From DATBLE01 sp046734335 (GTDB lineage: Bacteria; Actinomycetota; Thermoleophilia; Gaiellales; Gaiellaceae): a stretch of 16,652 nucleotides of DNA. Positions 13,895 through 16,652 of the stretch are shown here, piece by piece (within the stretch, counting starts at the first letter, position 1; each line of letters starts with the position of its first letter). The DNA is taken from contig JBKPRA010000102.1 of NCBI GenBank assembly GCA_046734335.1, positions 1 to 16,652 on the forward strand, in the 5' to 3' direction. The position numbers were made by a program, and so were the translations under genes. The notes under the pieces were generated by a model. That model was not told where the DNA came from, made no database searches, and saw only the letters and a program-made list of their open reading frames with translations.

Positions 13895-15319
13895 ATGTTC
13901 TCCCGTCGCGGAACACTCGCCGTCGTGTGCCTCGCGACGGCCATGCTCATGCTCGACATCGCCGTGGTCAACACGGCGCTTGCGCACATCGCGTCCAGCC
14001 TCGACGCCGGCATCTCCGGCATCCAGTGGGTGGTGGACGCCTACACGGTCGCCCTCGCAGCGGTCGTGCTCACCTCCGGCTCGATCGCCGACCGCCTCGG
14101 ACGGCGGCGCGTGTTCGCGTCCGGGCTCGTCCTCTTCACGGGCGCATCGCTCTTGTGCGGCGCGGCCCAGAACATCGTCATGCTCGACGCTGCCCGGGCC
14201 GTACAGGGCGTCGGAGGGGCGATTCTGTTCGCCACCTCGCTGGCGCTGCTCGCGGACGCCTTCCCGGAATGGAAGGAGCGCTCGAAGGCCCTCGCCGTCT
14301 ACGGCGCGACGATCGGCGCCTCGTTCGCCGTCGGCCCGGCCGTCGGCGGGGCGATCACCTCCTATCTCGGCTGGCGCTGGATCTTCTACGTGAACATCCC
14401 GGTCGGGATCGCCGCGATCGCGGCCACCTACCGCTTCGTGCGCGAGTCGCGTGACCCGAACGCCCGCCGGATCGACTGGGCCGGCCAGACGGCGCTGATC
14501 GGCGGCCTCTTCCTGCTGGTGCTCGCGCTGCTGCGCGGCAACGGCGACGGGTGGGGCAGCCCGGCGATCGTCGCCGAGCTCGTCGGCGCCGCGGTGTTGC
14601 TCATCGCCTTCGTCGGAATCGAGACCCGCGTGAAGGAACCGATGCTGCCGCTCGGGCTCTTCCGGATCAAGGAGTTCACGGGAGCCCAGATCGCCGCCTT
14701 CTCGATCTCGGCGTCCTTCTTCGCGATCTTCCTCTACATGACGCTGTACCTCCAGCAGATCCTCGGCCTCTCGCCGATCAAGGCGGGGCTCGTCTACCTG
14801 CCGGCGACGGTGCTGATCTTCCTGGTGTCCGGCGCAAGCGCCCAGCTGCTGGAGAAGGTCTCCGCCGGTGTGCTGATCGTGGCCGGCCTCGCGCTGGTGG
14901 CGGTCGGGCTGGCGCTCGGCGTGCTCGCATCGGCGACCTCGTCGTGGGTGATGCTCCTCCCCGCGCTGATGGTCGGCGGCTTCGGCACCGGCCTGTTCAA
15001 CCCGGCGGTCAGCGCAGTCGCCCTCGGCTCGGCCCCGCAGGAGCAGAGCGGCCTCGCCGCCGGTGTCAACGACACGTTCCGCCAGGCTGGGATCGCCGTC
15101 GGCGTCGCCCTGTTCGGCGCCCTGATCCCCGGTTCCGCGGCGCTCGGTCAGGGCACAGCCGAGTCGTTCGTGGATGGGCTGCACACGGCGCTGATCGTCG
15201 GCGCCGTGCTGGCGGCGATCGGTGCGATCGCCTGCGTCAAGCTGATCCCCCTGCGGCGCGCCGCGGCTACGGTCGAGCAGATGCCGGCGCGCACCGAGCC
15301 CGTCAAGGCGGCCGCGTAG
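13895..15319 (+). CDS. DHA2-family MFS drug efflux pump (14 TMS)
   Basis: A 474-aa membrane transporter of the EmrB/QacA type, which exchanges protons for drugs. It begins RRGTLAVVCLATAMLMLDIA (first helix, with the conserved LD-x-A-V-V-N region). Motif A is GSIADRLGRRRVF between helices 2 and 3, and the DHA motif C-like GASFAVGPAVGGAI lies in helix 5. Regularly spaced hydrophobic helices continue to residue about 450, enough for 14 spans. The tail is short and hydrophilic. The ATG at 13895 follows AAAGGAAC at ideal spacing and gives the short N-terminus usual in relatives. An upstream in-frame ATG at 13868 would add nine residues and is served by a GGAG in the inverted repeat. It is divergent from the ABC exporter operon, and a strong hairpin follows its stop. 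Confidence 0.92.
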   Translation: MFSRRGTLAVVCLATAMLMLDIAVVNTALAHIASSLDAGISGIQWVVDAYTVALAAVVLTSGSIADRLGRRRVFASGLVLFTGASLLCGAAQNIVMLDAARAVQGVGGAILFATSLALLADAFPEWKERSKALAVYGATIGASFAVGPAVGGAITSYLGWRWIFYVNIPVGIAAIAATYRFVRESRDPNARRIDWAGQTALIGGLFLLVLALLRGNGDGWGSPAIVAELVGAAVLLIAFVGIETRVKEPMLPLGLFRIKEFTGAQIAAFSISASFFAIFLYMTLYLQQILGLSPIKAGLVYLPATVLIFLVSGASAQLLEKVSAGVLIVAGLALVAVGLALGVLASATSSWVMLLPALMVGGFGTGLFNPAVSAVALGSAPQEQSGLAAGVNDTFRQAGIAVGVALFGALIPGSAALGQGTAESFVDGLHTALIVGAVLAAIGAIACVKLIPLRRAAATVEQMPARTEPVKAAA

Positions 15320-15331
15320 GCCGTCCGAACG

Positions 15332-15363
15332 CAGGGTCGGGCCCCGTCCGGGGCTCGGCCCTG
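15332..15363 (+). terminator. Strong GC hairpin after the MFS gene
   Basis: CAGGGTCGGGCCCC (15332-15345) pairs with GGGGCTCGGCCCTG (15350-15363) over 14 positions, two of them G-U, around loop GTCC. It begins 13 bp after the MFS stop. There is no following U run, as in other hairpins of this window. Confidence 0.65.
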
Positions 15364-15409
15364 TGGGCGGCCCTTGCGCCGGAGCCCGCTCGGCGGGAGC
15401 ATCTCGGCG

Positions 15410-16222
15410 GTGGAGCCGATCGACGAAGCCGCCCGCCGGGCCCTGCACACCTACGAAGCGGCGGCCGACACCTTCGATGCCCCGGCCAACGGCTTCTGGG
15501 CGCTGACCGGCCGCCGGACGGTCGAGCGGCTCGGACTCGCGCCCGGCGCCCAGGTGCTCGACCTGCCCTGCGGGACCGGCGCCTCGGCGCTGCCGGCGGC
15601 CGAGGCAGTCGGCCCGAAAGGGCTCGTCGTCGCCGTCGACCTGGCCGACGCGCTGATCCGACTGGCGCAGGCGAAGGCACAGGCCGCGGGCCTCTTGAAC
15701 ATCCGGTTCGTCCAGGTGGACATGCGCGCGACCGGGCTGCCCGACGAGTCGTTCGACGCGGTCGTGTGCGTGTTCGGCGTGTTCTTCGTCCCGGACCGCC
15801 AGGCCTTGATGCGCGAGCTGTGGCGCATGGTGCGGCCGGGCGGAACGCTCGCGGTCACCTGCTGGGGCCCGCACGTGCTCGAGCCGGGCGCGACGGCGTT
15901 CTGGGACGCGGTCGCCGCCGTGCGGCCTGACCTGGTGCGCGGCTTCAATCCGTGGGACGACCTGGTCAGCGTCGACCAGCTGGTCGAGCTGTACGCCTCG
16001 AGCGGCATCGAGGGCGCGCAGGCCGAGCTCGTCGAAGCGTGGCAGGAGCTCCGTTCCGAGGACGACTGGTGGGACGTGATCATGGGCACCGGCTTCCGCG
16101 GCACGGTCGAGGAGCTCGACCCCACCGGCGCGGCCCACGTTCGTCGCCTGAACCTGGCGGCCATGCGTGATACGCGGTCGATCGACGTCTCCGCCGTCTA
16201 CGCCGCGGCGCGCAAGCGCTGA
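15410..16222 (+). CDS. Class I SAM-dependent methyltransferase
   Basis: A 270-aa cytoplasmic methyltransferase of the UbiE/Methyltransf_11 type. Motif I VLDLPCGTG (49-57) binds S-adenosylmethionine, with Pro where Gly is common. The acidic end of the second strand is VVAVDLAD, the next strand is IRFVQVDM, motif II-like text is FDAVVCVFGVFFV, and motif III is MVRPGGTLAVTCWGP. The C-terminal third (WDDLVSVDQLVELYASSGIE and beyond) probably forms the substrate cap. The substrate cannot be deduced. I chose the GTG at 15410 because GGGAGC lies 10-15 bases upstream and the protein then starts just before the ALHTYEAAADTFD helix. Its stop is 6 bp from the convergent membrane-protein gene. Confidence 0.87.
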   Translation: MEPIDEAARRALHTYEAAADTFDAPANGFWALTGRRTVERLGLAPGAQVLDLPCGTGASALPAAEAVGPKGLVVAVDLADALIRLAQAKAQAAGLLNIRFVQVDMRATGLPDESFDAVVCVFGVFFVPDRQALMRELWRMVRPGGTLAVTCWGPHVLEPGATAFWDAVAAVRPDLVRGFNPWDDLVSVDQLVELYASSGIEGAQAELVEAWQELRSEDDWWDVIMGTGFRGTVEELDPTGAAHVRRLNLAAMRDTRSIDVSAVYAAARKR

Positions 16223-16228
16223 CCCGCT

Positions 16229-16652
16229 TCAGCGGCGGCGAACCGCCAGCACGGCGGCGCCTGCGAGCACGTACGGGAAGAAGTTGACCGCGTGCAGGAC
16301 GAGCGCGAACGAGAGCGCGTCCGCCTTGTCGATGCCGTACGCCTTCAGCCCGACCAGGGCGGCCGCCTCGAAGACGCCGACCGCGCCCGGCGAGGAGGGC
16401 AGGACGAGCGACAGTCCGGTCGCGATCGTCACCAGCAGGCCGGCCAGCACCGACAGACCGAGGTGGAAGCCGATCATCAGCACCCACGTGCTGAGCGCGA
16501 GGGGGATCCACGAGACGACGGTCAGGACGACGGCGGCCGCGGCGAGACGCGGCTCACGCAGCGACGCGGCGCCGCGGACGAAGCTCGCGGCCGCATGCTC
16601 GGCCCGTTCGAGCGTCAGGAACGGGAGGCCGAGCCGGGTCAGGGGCCGGAGC
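16229..16652 (-). CDS. YbhN/MprF-like membrane protein (partial, C-terminal)
   Basis: The frame is open from the window edge to the TGA at 16231-16229, giving the last 140 residues of a longer protein. It has hydrophobic helices (LAAAAVVLTVVSWIPLALST, LVTIATGLSLVLP, DALSFALVLHAVNFFPYVLA). It also carries the diagnostic LPSSPGAVGVFEAAALVGL segment of the lysylphosphatidylglycerol synthase transmembrane / UPF0104 (YbhN) family. Such flippase-like domains usually have about eight helices and 300 or more residues, so more than half of the gene lies outside. The role is thought to be envelope lipid handling; no aminoacyl-transferase domain follows here, so it is not a full MprF at this end. The start is outside the window. 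Confidence 0.85.
   Translation of the reverse strand, partial: LRPLTRLGLPFLTLERAEHAAASFVRGAASLREPRLAAAAVVLTVVSWIPLALSTWVLMIGFHLGLSVLAGLLVTIATGLSLVLPSSPGAVGVFEAAALVGLKAYGIDKADALSFALVLHAVNFFPYVLAGAAVLAVRRR

Noticed and set aside
12024..14393. 789-codon plus-strand open frame opposite the ABC gene
   Set aside because: Antisense to a clear ABC exporter and changes into a shadow frame of the MFS gene; no domain.
13631..16138. 835-codon minus-strand open frame opposite the MFS and methyltransferase genes
   Set aside because: Spans two well-supported plus-strand genes and their intergenic terminator. Its Arg/Asp/Gly-rich text is typical antisense shadow.
1..16652. CRISPR array, insertion sequence or phage genes
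   Set aside because: No regularly spaced repeats, terminal inverted repeats with transposase, or phage structural genes were seen on either strand.

Overview
The window is high-GC DNA, probably from a soil or freshwater actinobacterium. A Thermoleophilia/Gaiella-like lineage is my guess from gene style: GTG starts, overlapping stop/start codons, and alanine/arginine-rich proteins. The taxon cannot be proved from the sequence alone. It is ordinary chromosome, with no insertion sequence, phage or CRISPR. Two stretches are unusually rich in decaying genes.

Positions 1-1613 are mostly gene-poor. They hold a clear selenocysteine tRNA (selC, minus strand, 891-982) and, after it, the multiply frameshifted relic of an alpha/beta hydrolase. 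Overlapping the relic's stop codon is a two-gene plus-strand unit (1610-4128). It encodes a secreted esterase-like alpha/beta hydrolase and a secreted alpha/alpha-barrel protein, which together look like an extracellular polymer-processing pair. Positions 4129-5211 are a second graveyard. On the minus strand lie the first ~90 codons of an aconitase-X-type gene, fused to the last ~80 codons of a DUF1345-like membrane protein, followed by a small unassigned ORF.

Positions 5212-7831 carry a luciferase-like flavin oxidoreductase (plus). It converges on an HtrA-type periplasmic protease (minus), and a perfect 13-bp hairpin lies between them. Upstream of the protease is a small SHOCT-domain membrane protein (minus).

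The core of the window is a five-gene minus-strand unit (13733 down to 7894). Two half-size ABC exporters have complementary defects that predict one asymmetric heterodimer. They are followed after 14 bp by two triphosphate-tunnel (CYTH)-type proteins and an exopolyphosphatase/GppA-type enzyme. All junctions overlap by 1 or 4 bases except the 14-bp gap. This joins a multidrug- or lipid-type exporter to a polyphosphate/triphosphate module. Divergent from it is a 14-helix DHA2 drug-efflux pump (13895-15319), and the shared intergenic region holds an exact 10-bp inverted repeat beside both starts. The window ends with a class I SAM methyltransferase (plus) and the C-terminal part of a YbhN/MprF-like membrane protein (minus, cut by the window edge).

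No wholly new system is proved here. The best leads are the selenocysteine tRNA with no selenoprotein in view, the exporter-plus-polyphosphate operon with divergent CYTH proteins, the mirror repeat between the two efflux loci, and the fused gene relics.
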